DNA from: Alteraurantiacibacter hainanensis
Lineage (GTDB): Bacteria > Pseudomonadota > Alphaproteobacteria > Sphingomonadales > Sphingomonadaceae
DNA length: 64,000 nucleotides
Direction of reading: 5' to 3'
Assembly (NCBI RefSeq): GCF_036321025.1
Contig: NZ_JAZAPB010000001.1
Location: forward strand, 62,001-126,000
This document shows positions 27,020-35,821 of this stretch, piece after piece. The position numbers and the translations under genes are program-made. The notes under the pieces are model-generated. The model saw only the letters and a list, made by a program, of their open reading frames with translations, searched no databases and was not told where the DNA came from. How positions within the stretch are numbered: the stretch's first letter is position 1; each line of letters begins with the position of its first letter.

Positions 27020-28425
27020 AGCTTGTAGGCCGCCTTGGCGAAATTGTAGGCCAGGTCCTGCGCCAGTTCGGCCGCTTCCCATTCTTCCATCCGGTGCTCT
27101 GCCACCAGCTCCGCCAGAAAGCCGCAGTCGATCCGCCTCGCCAAATCATGCCTGGCAGGGATGGACAGGAACGCGCGCGTGTCGTCGTTGAAGCCGACGG
27201 TGTTGCAGAAGCCCGCGGTCTCGGTGACCATGCGGCGATAGCGGCGCATCCCCTCGGGACTGTCGTGGAACCACCATGCCGGACCAAGCTTGAGCGACGG
27301 ATAGTGTCCGGCGAGCGGCGCAAGTTCGCGAGCATATGTCGACTCGTCGAGCGTGAAGACTATCAGCGAGAGACGCGGATCGTTGCCGTGCTTCGCCAGC
27401 AGCGGCTGCAACGCGCGAACGTACTCGGTGCGAACGGGGATGTCGGCCCCCTTGTCTCTGCCGAAGCGATGGAAGAGCGCCGGATTGTGATTGCGGAACG
27501 AGCCGGGATGGATCTGCATGACCATCCCGTCGTCGAGGCTCATGGTCGCCATTTCCGTCAGCATCTGCGCGCGGAAGAGTTCGGCGTCTGCCGGGTCCAC
27601 CTCGTCAGCCTGCACCTTGCGGAACAGGTTCTCGCAGTCGGCGAGGGAAAGGTCGGCGGTCGTCGGGGTGGGATGGCCGTGATCGGTGGACGTGGCGCCC
27701 ATCTCGCGGAAGAATCCGCGGCGCTTTCGGTGCGCGGCAAGATAGCCCTGCCACGATGTGCAGTCTTCGCCCGTCAGGTCGCTCAAGGCACCAAGGTTGG
27801 CCCTGAAGCCTTCGAATTCAGGATCGATGACGGGATCGGGCCGGTAAGCTGTTATGACCCGGCCACCCCACCCGCTCTCCCTGATCTGCGCATGGCTTTC
27901 CAGTGTATCGAGAGGGCCTTCGGTCGTCGCAATCACCTCTATCCCGAAGCGATCGAACAAGGCGCGCGGGCGGAATTCGTCGCGCTGGAGAGCATCGGTG
28001 ATGGTGTCGAAATAGCTATCCGCGGACTCGGCCGACAGCAGGACATCGAGATCGAAGACTTCGCTGAAGACCCAGTCCAACCAGATGCGCGAGGGCGTTC
28101 CGCGGAACAGATGATAGTTGGCAGCGAACAACCGCCAGGCTTCGCGGGGGTCGGCACTCGTGGCCCCGGATGTGTCGGGTACGCCGAGTGCTTCCAGCGC
28201 AATGCCCTGCGAATAGAGCATGCGCAGCAGGTAGTGATCCGGGACCAGCAGGAGATCGGTCGCGTTGCCGAAGCTTTCGTTCTTCGCGAACCACGCCGGA
28301 TCGGTGTGTCCATGAGGACTGACGATCGGCAGGTCCCGTACGGTCTCGTAGAGTTCGCGGGCGATGGAGCGGGTGGACTTTTCCGCCGGAAAGAGCCGGT
28401 CAGGGTGGAGACGAAGCTGGGACAT
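27016..28425 (-). CDS. uxaC: Glucuronate isomerase
   Basis: A 469-aa protein of the amidohydrolase-superfamily isomerase, matching the usual 470-aa length. The N-terminal PHGHTDPAWFAKNESF carries metal-ligand residues, and later there are IFTLDESTYARELAPLAGHY and GFNDDTRAFLSIPARHDLAR. It interconverts D-glucuronate and D-fructuronate (or galacturonate and tagaturonate). It starts 26 bp after the regulator gene stop, and overlaps uxuB by 4 nt, so regulator-uxaC-uxuB is likely one operon. Confidence 0.95.
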   Translation of the reverse strand: MSQLRLHPDRLFPAEKSTRSIARELYETVRDLPIVSPHGHTDPAWFAKNESFGNATDLLLVPDHYLLRMLYSQGIALEALGVPDTSGATSADPREAWRLFAANYHLFRGTPSRIWLDWVFSEVFDLDVLLSAESADSYFDTITDALQRDEFRPRALFDRFGIEVIATTEGPLDTLESHAQIRESGWGGRVITAYRPDPVIDPEFEGFRANLGALSDLTGEDCTSWQGYLAAHRKRRGFFREMGATSTDHGHPTPTTADLSLADCENLFRKVQADEVDPADAELFRAQMLTEMATMSLDDGMVMQIHPGSFRNHNPALFHRFGRDKGADIPVRTEYVRALQPLLAKHGNDPRLSLIVFTLDESTYARELAPLAGHYPSLKLGPAWWFHDSPEGMRRYRRMVTETAGFCNTVGFNDDTRAFLSIPARHDLARRIDCGFLAELVAEHRMEEWEAAELAQDLAYNFAKAAYKL

Positions 28426-28451
28426 GATGGCAGAGATTTCTTCCAGTCTTG

Positions 28452-29201
28452 CTAGGCCGTCAGCTGCGCGTAGCGTTCGCGCTTGGCCTGCATGTTGCGG
28501 CGGGCCTCATCGACGGCGCGTTGCTCGGTCGCGAACAGCAGACTGTCGAGAACCTTCAGCAAGTGAGCGCGCATGGCAGCGCGCGCAGCGGCGGGGTCTC
28601 TTTCCTGCAATGCGCGCAGGATCGCCGTGTGCTCGTCGACAACCGGCTTGATGTTTGCGTGGCGCGCCTTCTCGTGAAGGAGAGCGGCCTCGCGGGAAGT
28701 GCTGCGCAGCTCCCACAGACGCTCCACCGTTTCCACGAGAGCGCTGTTCCTCGTCGCCCTCGCGACGGCCAGGTGGAAGGCGGTATCCGCCTCCTCCTTG
28801 CCGCCAGGGGCCTCGTTCTCTTCTTCGATCTGGCCGACCAGGATTTCCAGTTCGCGCAGCTCTTCGTCGGAAATTTGCGCAGCGGCCAGCGCGGCCACCT
28901 CGCTTTCGACGAGAAGGCGCGCTTCGGTAAGTTCGATTGCCGATACGTCGCCCGCGCCCACCTGATCCTGCTCCGTCGCAGAGCGGACGTAGGCGCCCGA
29001 GCCGACGCGCACGTCGACAAGGCCCCGGACTTCCAGCGCAATGATGGCCTCGCGGATTACCGGGCGGCTGACATCGTATTTCACAGCCAGATCCCTCTCC
29101 GCCGGAAGGCGGGCTCCGACTGGGAAGTTTCCGGACTGGATTTCCCGGATCAGCCTGGCAGCGATGTCCTTGTAGAGACGGGGGCTGGCCTGACTCTTCA
29201 T
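28452..29201 (-). CDS. FadR-subfamily GntR transcriptional regulator
   Basis: A 249-aa protein. The winged HTH domain (about 1-75) reads ARLIREIQSGNFPVGARLPA, then ERDLAVKYDVSRPVIREAII. The C-terminal FCD ligand domain has the helical pattern HLAVARATRNSALVETVERL and DEHTAILRALQERDPAAARA. UxuR and ExuR of enterobacteria belong to this subfamily and respond to hexuronate intermediates. The ATG at 29201 has AGGAGG 9 nt upstream. The gene is divergent from manD, with a candidate operator between them. Confidence 0.93.
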   Translation of the reverse strand: MKSQASPRLYKDIAARLIREIQSGNFPVGARLPAERDLAVKYDVSRPVIREAIIALEVRGLVDVRVGSGAYVRSATEQDQVGAGDVSAIELTEARLLVESEVAALAAAQISDEELRELEILVGQIEEENEAPGGKEEADTAFHLAVARATRNSALVETVERLWELRSTSREAALLHEKARHANIKPVVDEHTAILRALQERDPAAARAAMRAHLLKVLDSLLFATEQRAVDEARRNMQAKRERYAQLTA

Positions 29202-29226
29202 CCGTCTCTTCGCCTCCTTTGGACTT

Positions 29227-29259
29227 ACCAATTCTTGAAACTTGACAGACCAAATTGGT
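29227..29259. promoter_or_regulatory. Candidate FadR/UxuR-type operator between the regulator and manD
   Basis: ACCAATT (29227-29233) and AATTGGT (29253-29259) form a perfect 7-bp inverted repeat with a 19-nt spacer. Inside it, TTGACA (29242-29247) resembles a -35 element, and ACCAA-A-TTGGT (29249-29259) is itself a short palindrome. UxuR-type operators are built on TTGGT/ACCAA half-sites, so this fits autoregulation and control of manD-kdgK. No DNA-binding data exist here. Confidence 0.5.
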
Positions 29260-29306
29260 GTCGTCAACGACAGCATATTGCCTGTCGCAGACTTCCGGGG
29301 AGCTGC

Positions 29307-30515
29307 ATGAAAATTCAAGCTGCGAAAGTCATCGTCACCTGCCCGGGACGAAACTTCGTTACGCTCAAGATCGAGACCGATCAGGGCGTGTACGGCATCG
29401 GCGACGCCACTCTGAACGGCCGGGAGCTGGCGGTCGTCTCCTACCTGGAAGACCACGTGATCCCCTGCCTGTTGGGAATGGATCCGCGCCGTATCGAGGA
29501 CATCTGGCAATATCTCTATCGCGGTGCCTACTGGCGGCGCGGCCCGGTGACCATGCGGGCCATCGCGGCGGTCGACATGGCCTTGTGGGACATCAAGGGA
29601 AAGATGGCGGGAATGCCGCTCTACCAGTTGCTCGGCGGGCGCAGCCGCGACCGGGTGATGGTCTACGGGCACGCCAGCGGCGCCGATATAGAGGCGACGG
29701 TGGACGCCGTGGGCAAGTATATCGACCTGGGATACCGGGCCATCCGCGCGCAGAGCGGCGTGCCGGGCATCCAGAATGCCTATGGTGTCGGCCGGGGCAC
29801 GCTGCATTACGAACCCGCCGACGCGGAACTGCCGTCCACCACCGGGTGGGACACACGCAAGGCCCTGAACCATGTGCCAAAGCTGTTCGAGAAACTGCGG
29901 GAAACCTATGGCTTCGATCATCACCTGCTGCACGACGGCCACCACCGCTACACGCCGCAGGAAGCCGCGAGCCTGGGCAAGATGCTGGAGCCCTTCCAAC
30001 TATTCTGGTTCGAGGACTGCACGCCGGCCGAAAACCAGGAGGCTTTCCGGCTTGTGCGGCAGCACACCACCACTCCCCTGGCCGTGGGTGAGATCTTCAA
30101 CGCGATCTGGGATTGCAAGGACCTGATCGAGAACCAGCTCATCGACTATATCCGCTGCACCGTCGTGGGCGCAGGCGGTCTCACGCACCTGCGCCGCATT
30201 GCCGATCTCGCCAGTCTCTACCAGGTCCGCACGGGATGCCACGGCGCGACGGACCTTTCGCCGGTCACCATGGGCTGCGCACTCCATTTCGACACCTGGG
30301 TGCCCAACTTCGGCATTCAGGAATACATGCGCCATACCGAGGAGACGGATGCGGTGTTCCCTCACGACTACACCTTCGCCGATGGCCACCTGCACTGCGG
30401 AGAGACGCCGGGCCACGGGGTGGACTTAGACGTGAAGCTGGCCGCCAAGTACCCATACAAGCCCGCCTACCTGCCGGTCGCCCGGCTGGAGGATGGCAGC
30501 ATGTGGAACTGGTGA
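29307..30515 (+). CDS. manD: D-mannonate dehydratase, enolase superfamily
   Basis: A 402-aa protein, the length of the characterised Novosphingobium ManD. The metal-binding residues lie in LLHDGHHRYTPQEAASLGK, LFWFEDCTPAENQEAFRLV and LAVGEIFNAIWDCKDLIENQ. Early residues MKIQAAKVIVTCPGRNFVTL match the ManD capping domain. It dehydrates D-mannonate to 2-keto-3-deoxygluconate, after UxuB. It replaces the unrelated UxuA. kdgK follows after 7 bp. A few ManD homologues act weakly on D-gluconate as well. Confidence 0.93.
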   Translation: MKIQAAKVIVTCPGRNFVTLKIETDQGVYGIGDATLNGRELAVVSYLEDHVIPCLLGMDPRRIEDIWQYLYRGAYWRRGPVTMRAIAAVDMALWDIKGKMAGMPLYQLLGGRSRDRVMVYGHASGADIEATVDAVGKYIDLGYRAIRAQSGVPGIQNAYGVGRGTLHYEPADAELPSTTGWDTRKALNHVPKLFEKLRETYGFDHHLLHDGHHRYTPQEAASLGKMLEPFQLFWFEDCTPAENQEAFRLVRQHTTTPLAVGEIFNAIWDCKDLIENQLIDYIRCTVVGAGGLTHLRRIADLASLYQVRTGCHGATDLSPVTMGCALHFDTWVPNFGIQEYMRHTEETDAVFPHDYTFADGHLHCGETPGHGVDLDVKLAAKYPYKPAYLPVARLEDGSMWNW

Positions 30516-30522
30516 CGCGCCG

Positions 30523-31437
30523 ATGGCCCGCGTAACTTTCGTTGGCGAAGGCATGGTCGAACTGCGGCAGGCCGAGGGCGATGCCTACCGGCTTGGTTAC
30601 GGCGGCGACACGCTGAACTCGGCCATCCACATGGCCCGCTCCGGCTACGACGTGGCTTACGCGACCGCGCTGGGTAACGACACGTTCAGCGAGCGCCTCC
30701 GCTCCGCCTGGGAGGACGAAGGGCTCGATTGCTCCACCATCCTCACCGATCCAGCCCACGGGGCCGGACTCTACGCGATCTCGCTCGATGCCCGGGGCGA
30801 GCGCAGCTTCACCTACTGGCGAAGCGACAGCGCAGCGCGCCAGCTCTTTGCCCTTCCCCGGACTGCGGACATGATGGAGCGCGTGGAGCAGTCCGAGATG
30901 CTGGTCTTCTCGCTGATTTCCCTCGCCATCCTGCCCGAGGCCGGGAAGGAGGCCTTGCTTTCGCTCGCAGCCCGGATGCGCGACAACGGCTGCTTGGTGG
31001 CCTTCGACGCCAATTACCGTCCCAGGCTCTGGGACAGCGCCCGGTCCGCCGCGCACTGGCGCGACCGGGCAATCGCGGTGGCGACGCACGGTCTTCCTAC
31101 GCTGGACGATGAGATGCAGCTCGGCCCGGCGGGCGATGCCGACGATGTCGCCGCCCACTGGCAGGACCTGGGATGCGCAGAGGTCGTCGTGAAACTCGGA
31201 GCCGAAGGATGCCGCCTGCCCGACGGCGAGATACTGGCTCCGGCATCGACACTGGACCCGGTGGACACCAGCGGCGCGGGCGACGCCTTCAACGCCGGAT
31301 ATCTCTCAGCCCGCCTAGGTGGAGCCGATCCTCGCGAGGCGGCACGAAAGGGTAACGCGCTGGCTGCATGGACCATCATGCGCGCCGGAGCCATCCCGCC
31401 CCGGGATACCTCGGCACCCTACCCGGAAGACCCGTAA
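30523..31437 (+). CDS. kdgK: 2-Keto-3-deoxygluconate kinase (PfkB family)
   Basis: A 304-aa ribokinase-like enzyme. The N-terminal FVGEGMVELRQ and the sugar-binding GYGGDTLNSAIHMARSGYDV are typical of KdgK. The C-terminal PfkB signature DTSGAGDAFNAGYLSARLGG has the catalytic Asp. It phosphorylates KDG to KDPG for the Entner-Doudoroff aldolase. The ATG at 30523 is preferred to an in-frame earlier codon that lies inside manD. It is the last gene of the hexuronate block. Confidence 0.93.
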   Translation: MARVTFVGEGMVELRQAEGDAYRLGYGGDTLNSAIHMARSGYDVAYATALGNDTFSERLRSAWEDEGLDCSTILTDPAHGAGLYAISLDARGERSFTYWRSDSAARQLFALPRTADMMERVEQSEMLVFSLISLAILPEAGKEALLSLAARMRDNGCLVAFDANYRPRLWDSARSAAHWRDRAIAVATHGLPTLDDEMQLGPAGDADDVAAHWQDLGCAEVVVKLGAEGCRLPDGEILAPASTLDPVDTSGAGDAFNAGYLSARLGGADPREAARKGNALAAWTIMRAGAIPPRDTSAPYPEDP

Positions 31438-31892
31438 CGAGAGCCGCCAGACTATCGCGCTGCGGAAAGGCCGCCACGATCCGCTGAGGCGCGCCAGTCG
31501 AAGTGGTCGGGGAGACGGAATTGGAATTTCGGTCGGTAATCCTCACCTTTCCACACTTCGCCCAACATCAGCCCCTCAAGATCAGACGAAGTGCGCCTCG
31601 CTAGTCGCACATTTCGCGAAGTCGGCTTTGCGCCCTCATCCCGGTCATTCGCGTTGCGCTCGCAAGCATGACAGCTTGGAGGGAGGACTCTCGAGAGCAA
31701 TTCTCGATTCATTCCCGTTTCTTGTTCGATTGCGGTTGCGACAAGACTCCTGACGCGAGGCAGTACCAGTTGCATCAGGGAGTGGGAAACCTTGCTCGTC
31801 TCCCGGCTCGATGGCGCTGCGACGCCCCCTTCACAAATCCGACTGGAGACCTATCCTGCCTATTCGCTATCTGGAGTAGCCATCGCGCGGCC
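31438..31892. other. Intergenic region (455 bp) with a diverged tRNA-like repeat
   Basis: No convincing gene is present. Several short frames on both strands have no recognisable domains or ribosome sites. The region contains the left copy of the direct repeat described separately (31501-31650). The rest looks like non-coding DNA and the 5' flank of the KefB-like gene at 31893. It is the junction between the hexuronate block and the putative acquired block. Confidence 0.6.
31501..31650. repeat. Left copy of a diverged direct repeat, tRNA 3'-end-like
   Basis: AAGTGGTCGGGGAGAC at 31501-31516 is identical to 43485-43500, and the first 26 bp match at 23 positions. The complement of the right copy reads as the last ~25 nt of a tRNA (TpsiC arm, acceptor end and CCA). 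Further shared blocks follow at the same offset: CCCAAC at +60 in both copies, and GGTCATTC at +142 here and +145 in the right copy. The two copies are direct repeats 12 kb apart. They could be diverged attachment sites, or a dispersed intergenic repeat. Confidence 0.55.
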
Positions 31893-33614
31893 ATGGAGAG
31901 CCACGTTCATATTCCCTACTTGCGGGAAGTTCTCGTCTTCCTGCTCGCGGCGGGTCTTGTCATTCCGCTGCTGCAACGCTTCGTCAGCCCGGTCATCGCC
32001 TATTTCCTGGTCGGCAGCATAGTCGGCCCCTACGGCCTCGGCCTTCTGGCCGACGACTTCGAGGCAGTATCGTGGCTTGTGATAACCGACCTGGAGGGCG
32101 TCGCGACCCTTGCGGAGCTGGGCGTCATCTTCCTCCTTTTCGTCATCGGGCTTGAGCTTTCGTTCCAGCGCCTGTGGGCAATGCGCCGACTGGTCTTCGG
32201 CCTCGGCAGCGCGCAGATCCTGGTCACCGGAGCCGTCATCGCAGGGATCGCCTTTGCCTGGGGCAACAGCGCTGCAACAGCCGTCATTCTCGGCGCCTGC
32301 CTCGCCCTGTCTTCGACCGCTATCGTCACGCAGCTGCTGATCGAGAGCGGGCGGCTGGGCTCGACTTCGGGCCGGGCCACTTTCTCGATTCTGCTGATGC
32401 AGGATCTGGCCGTTGTGCCGATCCTGTTCGCCGTGAGTGTGCTGGGTACGCTGGCAGTCAGCAACGTGGCCACGGGGTTCGGACTCGCGCTGCTTGAAGC
32501 GCTGGCCACGGTCGCGGTGATCTACGGCGTGGGACGCATCGTCTTGCGTCCGATCCTGAAACTGGTTGCGGGAGCCGACAGTCGGGAAGCGTTCGTTGCG
32601 ATCATACTTGTTATCGCCGTCGGCACCGCGGCTTTGACCGGCGTGGTTGGCTTGTCGATGGCGCTGGGCGCGTTTCTCGCCGGACTACTCGTGGCCGAAA
32701 CCGAGTTCCGGCACCAGGTGAAGATCGACATCGAGCCCTTCAAAGGCCTCATGCTCGGCCTCTTCTTCCTATCGGTGGGCATGGGGATCGACTGGCGCTT
32801 TGTTATCGAGAATCCGTTCTGGATCGTGGCCTCGGCTGCAGGACTGATCGTCCTCAAGTCCGCCATCAATTTCGGCCTCTGCCTTGCATGGAAGCTGCCC
32901 CGCAACCGTGCTGCAGAGGTGGCCATCATGCTCGGCCAGGCGGGCGAGTTCGGCTTCCTTGTTGTCGGCCTTTCCGTAGCTGTCGAATTGCTTCCTCCAG
33001 ATGTCGGCCAGTTTATGCTGATCGTCGTGGGCCTTACCATGCTGGCGACGCCGGGGCTCGACTGGCTGGCGCGCAATGTCTCCCGCATTCTCGATCAGGA
33101 GCATAAGACCGACGACGACCCGAACACCGTGGTGGACGAGGAGCTGGAGGGACACATTATCATCGCAGGCTACGGCAGGGTCGGCGAAACCATCGCTACG
33201 GTGCTGGACAAGCAGGATATCCGCTATCTCGCTATCGAGAAGGATGTCGCCCTCGCCCGCAAGGCCATGCACGAGGGGCGGCCCGTCCGCATGGGCGACG
33301 CGGCGCGGCTGGAAACCTTGCGCGAGGCGCATCTTGATCGCGCTGCCGCCGTTGCCATTACCATCGGCGACGAGCAGGCGACGGAAATGCTGGCGGCGGA
33401 GATTCACCGAAGGTGGCCGCTGGTGAAGATCCTCGCTCGCGCCCGCGATGCCGATCACGCGCGCAAGCTGCTCGAACTGGGAGCGAACGTGGCCGTACCG
33501 GAAACGATCGAGGGAAGTCTTCGCCTCGCGCACACGATACTCCTGGAAGTCGGCACGGACGAGGAGACGGCCAGCAGGCAAATCGATCTTGAGCGGTTCG
33601 GCGAGGAACAGTGA
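31893..33614 (+). CDS. KefB-like CPA2 cation:proton antiporter with RCK/TrkA-N domain
   Basis: A 573-aa protein. The first 390 residues form about 12 membrane segments of the Na+/H+ exchanger fold (GVIFLLFVIGLELSFQRLW, LMQDLAVVPILFAVSVLGTL and GVVGLSMALGAFLAGLLVAE). The C-terminal part has a TrkA-N nucleotide-binding domain (IIIAGYGRVGETIATVLDKQ). Such proteins move K+ out in exchange for H+, gated by NAD(H) or glutathione adducts. The ATG at 31893 gives the expected MESHVHIPYLREVLVFLLAA start; the frame is open upstream without homology. uspA follows after 62 bp. Confidence 0.92.
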   Translation: MESHVHIPYLREVLVFLLAAGLVIPLLQRFVSPVIAYFLVGSIVGPYGLGLLADDFEAVSWLVITDLEGVATLAELGVIFLLFVIGLELSFQRLWAMRRLVFGLGSAQILVTGAVIAGIAFAWGNSAATAVILGACLALSSTAIVTQLLIESGRLGSTSGRATFSILLMQDLAVVPILFAVSVLGTLAVSNVATGFGLALLEALATVAVIYGVGRIVLRPILKLVAGADSREAFVAIILVIAVGTAALTGVVGLSMALGAFLAGLLVAETEFRHQVKIDIEPFKGLMLGLFFLSVGMGIDWRFVIENPFWIVASAAGLIVLKSAINFGLCLAWKLPRNRAAEVAIMLGQAGEFGFLVVGLSVAVELLPPDVGQFMLIVVGLTMLATPGLDWLARNVSRILDQEHKTDDDPNTVVDEELEGHIIIAGYGRVGETIATVLDKQDIRYLAIEKDVALARKAMHEGRPVRMGDAARLETLREAHLDRAAAVAITIGDEQATEMLAAEIHRRWPLVKILARARDADHARKLLELGANVAVPETIEGSLRLAHTILLEVGTDEETASRQIDLERFGEEQ

Positions 33615-33676
33615 CGCTTCAGGCTTTCGGCCGAGGCTTGCGCAAGACCGGGGCTTAGGCTCGGAAAGGAACGAAG

Positions 33677-34117
33677 ATGTATCGCAGGATCCTGGCGGCA
33701 ATCGATTGCGAAGATGAACATGGCACCGCGCTGATTCTGAAGCGATGCGCTTCCCTGGCGCGCATGTGCGAGGCGAGAACATCTCTCGTGCATGTAAGGT
33801 TGCGCCTTCCCGAGGCCTACAGTCGCCACTTTGAATGGTATTCCGAGATCGATCTGGTTAGGGAATTGAAGGCCTCGCTCAGCGATCTGGCGCGGGAACA
33901 CGGGCTGGAAGACTGTCTTTCCAATGTTCATGTTCCTGCGGGTTCGATCGCCAGGGAAGTGATCCGCACTGCCGAGGACGAGCGCGCCGATGTCATTGTC
34001 ATGGCCGCACATGCGATGACTATCGGCCGGGTCGTTCTGGGTTCGAATGCCCACGCGATAATGCGCGAAGCTCCCTGCGATGTGCTGGTCACCAAAGTGC
34101 GGCAGATGGACCGATGA
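33677..34117 (+). CDS. Universal stress protein (UspA family)
   Basis: A 146-aa single-domain Usp protein starting MYRRILAAIDCEDEHGTALI. The C-terminal ATP-binding motif is approximated by VMAAHAMTIGRVVLGSNAHA, then IMREAPCDVLVTKV, close to the G-2x-G-9x-G(S/T) pattern but with Ala in place of the first Gly. The family supports survival in stress and sometimes binds antiporters. Its place directly after the KefB-like gene suggests a linked role in ion stress, which is inferred. GGAA-type ribosome site upstream. Confidence 0.85.
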   Translation: MYRRILAAIDCEDEHGTALILKRCASLARMCEARTSLVHVRLRLPEAYSRHFEWYSEIDLVRELKASLSDLAREHGLEDCLSNVHVPAGSIAREVIRTAEDERADVIVMAAHAMTIGRVVLGSNAHAIMREAPCDVLVTKVRQMDR

Positions 34118-34242
34118 ATGGTGGCGGTGCGCTGAGCTCCGGGATGGCGCGTGGGACTGGCGATTTCCGACCAGGGGCAATCGCTAGCGGAGGCAGTTGA
34201 TGACGCCGAGACAGGCAAACTTGTGATGAGGGTGATTTGGCG

Positions 34243-35661
34243 ATGAGAACGATTATCCTGGCGGCTTTCGCTTTGTGTCTTTCGGTATCGACCACGGCGC
34301 AGGCTGACGTCCTCCTGACCAATGTTACTCTCGTTGATATTGAGGAGGGCACGCTTAGCCCGAGCCAATCGGTTCTAATTGAAGGGACGCACATCGCAGC
34401 GGTCGGGCGTGATGTGTCGGCCACCGCTGAGGTCGAGCGGATCGACGCCGAGGGAATGTTTCTGATTCCCGGCTTATGGGACAGCCACGTCCACATCTTT
34501 TCCTCCGCAATTGAGCCCGATACCGCCTTCCCGCTCTATCTCATCAACGGCGTGACCGGAGTGCGTGACATGGGCGCGCTATGGCCAATCGCCGAGCAAC
34601 AGGCGCTCCAGGCGCGGATCGAGAGCGGAGAGATTCCAGGACCCAGGCTCGTGCTCTCTGGCGCATGGGTAGACGCCAGCCCCGGCTCATGGCCCGGCAT
34701 GTTTCTCGCCGACACGCCCGACGAAGCCCGCGCGGTAGTCGCTCGTATCGACGAGGAAGGCTGGCGAGCGGTCAAGTCCTACTCGATGCTCGATGAGCCA
34801 ACCTATCTCGCACTGGCGGAGACATCCGAAGCGGCGGGTCTCCCGCTGGTGGGTCACATTCCAGAACGGGTGGCCCTTCGCACTGCAATCGAAGCGGGTC
34901 ATGACGGCATGGAGCATTTCGGGCGTATCCCGATGGCTTGTTCAACCGAAGAGGAGGCAATGCTTGATGCCTTGCGCTCCGCCATGGCGGCAGGGGCATC
35001 GCAGGAGCAGATCTTCGCAATCATGGCCTCGCGCAACCGCATCATCCTCGAAACCTGGGACGAGAGACGCTGCGCAGCTATCTTGGCGGATGTCGCAGAT
35101 GCCGATCTCCACGTCAGCCCTACGCTGGTTGTCGCCGATTTCTATCTCGGCAATTGGCCGAGCGCCGACACGCCGCGCATGCGGATGCTCCCCGCCGAAG
35201 TGCGCGAAGCATGGGGGAAGCCAGATTTCAGACTCGAAGCCATGACCGACGATGTTCGTGCGCTGGCGCAGGACAGTATCGCGCTCGATCGCAGGACGTT
35301 CCTGATGGCCCATCGCGCAGGCGTGCCAATACTCGCCTCCACCGATGCGTCTTTCGCAAACCCGTACCTGTTTCACGGCTTCTCGCTGCTCGACGAGCTT
35401 GATCTTTACGTAGAGATAGGCCTGTCACCGCGCGAGGCGCTGTTCACGGCAACCGTCGCGCCGCCTCGCTTTTTCGGTCTGGAAGATCAGGATGGGATTA
35501 TTGCTGCGGGACGTCGCGGGGACCTCGTGCTGCTAGACGCCAATCCTCTGGATGGGCTGGCAACACTGCGCCGACCGCGAGCTGTCGTGGTCGGTGGGCG
35601 GCTACTCGATCGCGCTGAACTCGACGCTTTGGAAGAGCGGCTGCTAGAAGGATCGGACTAG
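34243..35661 (+). CDS. Secreted amidohydrolase family protein
   Basis: A 472-aa protein with an N-terminal signal peptide (MRTIILAAFALCLSVSTTAQ). The metallo-dependent hydrolase fold is shown by the leading beta-strand LTNVTLVDIEEGTLSPSQ, the metal motif LIPGLWDSHVHIFSS, later HIPERVALRTAIEAGHDGME and the Asp ligand region GVPILASTDASFANPYLFHG. Family members (imidazolonepropionase/prolidase-like amidohydrolases) cleave cyclic or peptide amides. The ATG at 34243 is chosen over a TTG at 34237 because of the better start codon. The substrate is unknown. Confidence 0.87.
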   Translation: MRTIILAAFALCLSVSTTAQADVLLTNVTLVDIEEGTLSPSQSVLIEGTHIAAVGRDVSATAEVERIDAEGMFLIPGLWDSHVHIFSSAIEPDTAFPLYLINGVTGVRDMGALWPIAEQQALQARIESGEIPGPRLVLSGAWVDASPGSWPGMFLADTPDEARAVVARIDEEGWRAVKSYSMLDEPTYLALAETSEAAGLPLVGHIPERVALRTAIEAGHDGMEHFGRIPMACSTEEEAMLDALRSAMAAGASQEQIFAIMASRNRIILETWDERRCAAILADVADADLHVSPTLVVADFYLGNWPSADTPRMRMLPAEVREAWGKPDFRLEAMTDDVRALAQDSIALDRRTFLMAHRAGVPILASTDASFANPYLFHGFSLLDELDLYVEIGLSPREALFTATVAPPRFFGLEDQDGIIAAGRRGDLVLLDANPLDGLATLRRPRAVVVGGRLLDRAELDALEERLLEGSD

Positions 35662-35821
35662 ACTATCACGTCAGCGTCACTCGGACGTCCGCCGGGCGGC
35701 GCATGCGCCTGAAACCGGACGTTCCGATAACGGGCCACGTTCGGTCAGTACGCGATGCATCGCGCCGGATTAGGCAAGAATAGGTGTTTGCCCCTTCGTT
35801 TGCAGCCAGCCTGCCCTTCGG

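Noticed and set aside
26821..28455. A 544-codon plus-strand frame antisense to uxuB and uxaC
   Set aside because: Antisense shadow with no domain content; uxaC and uxuB are certain.
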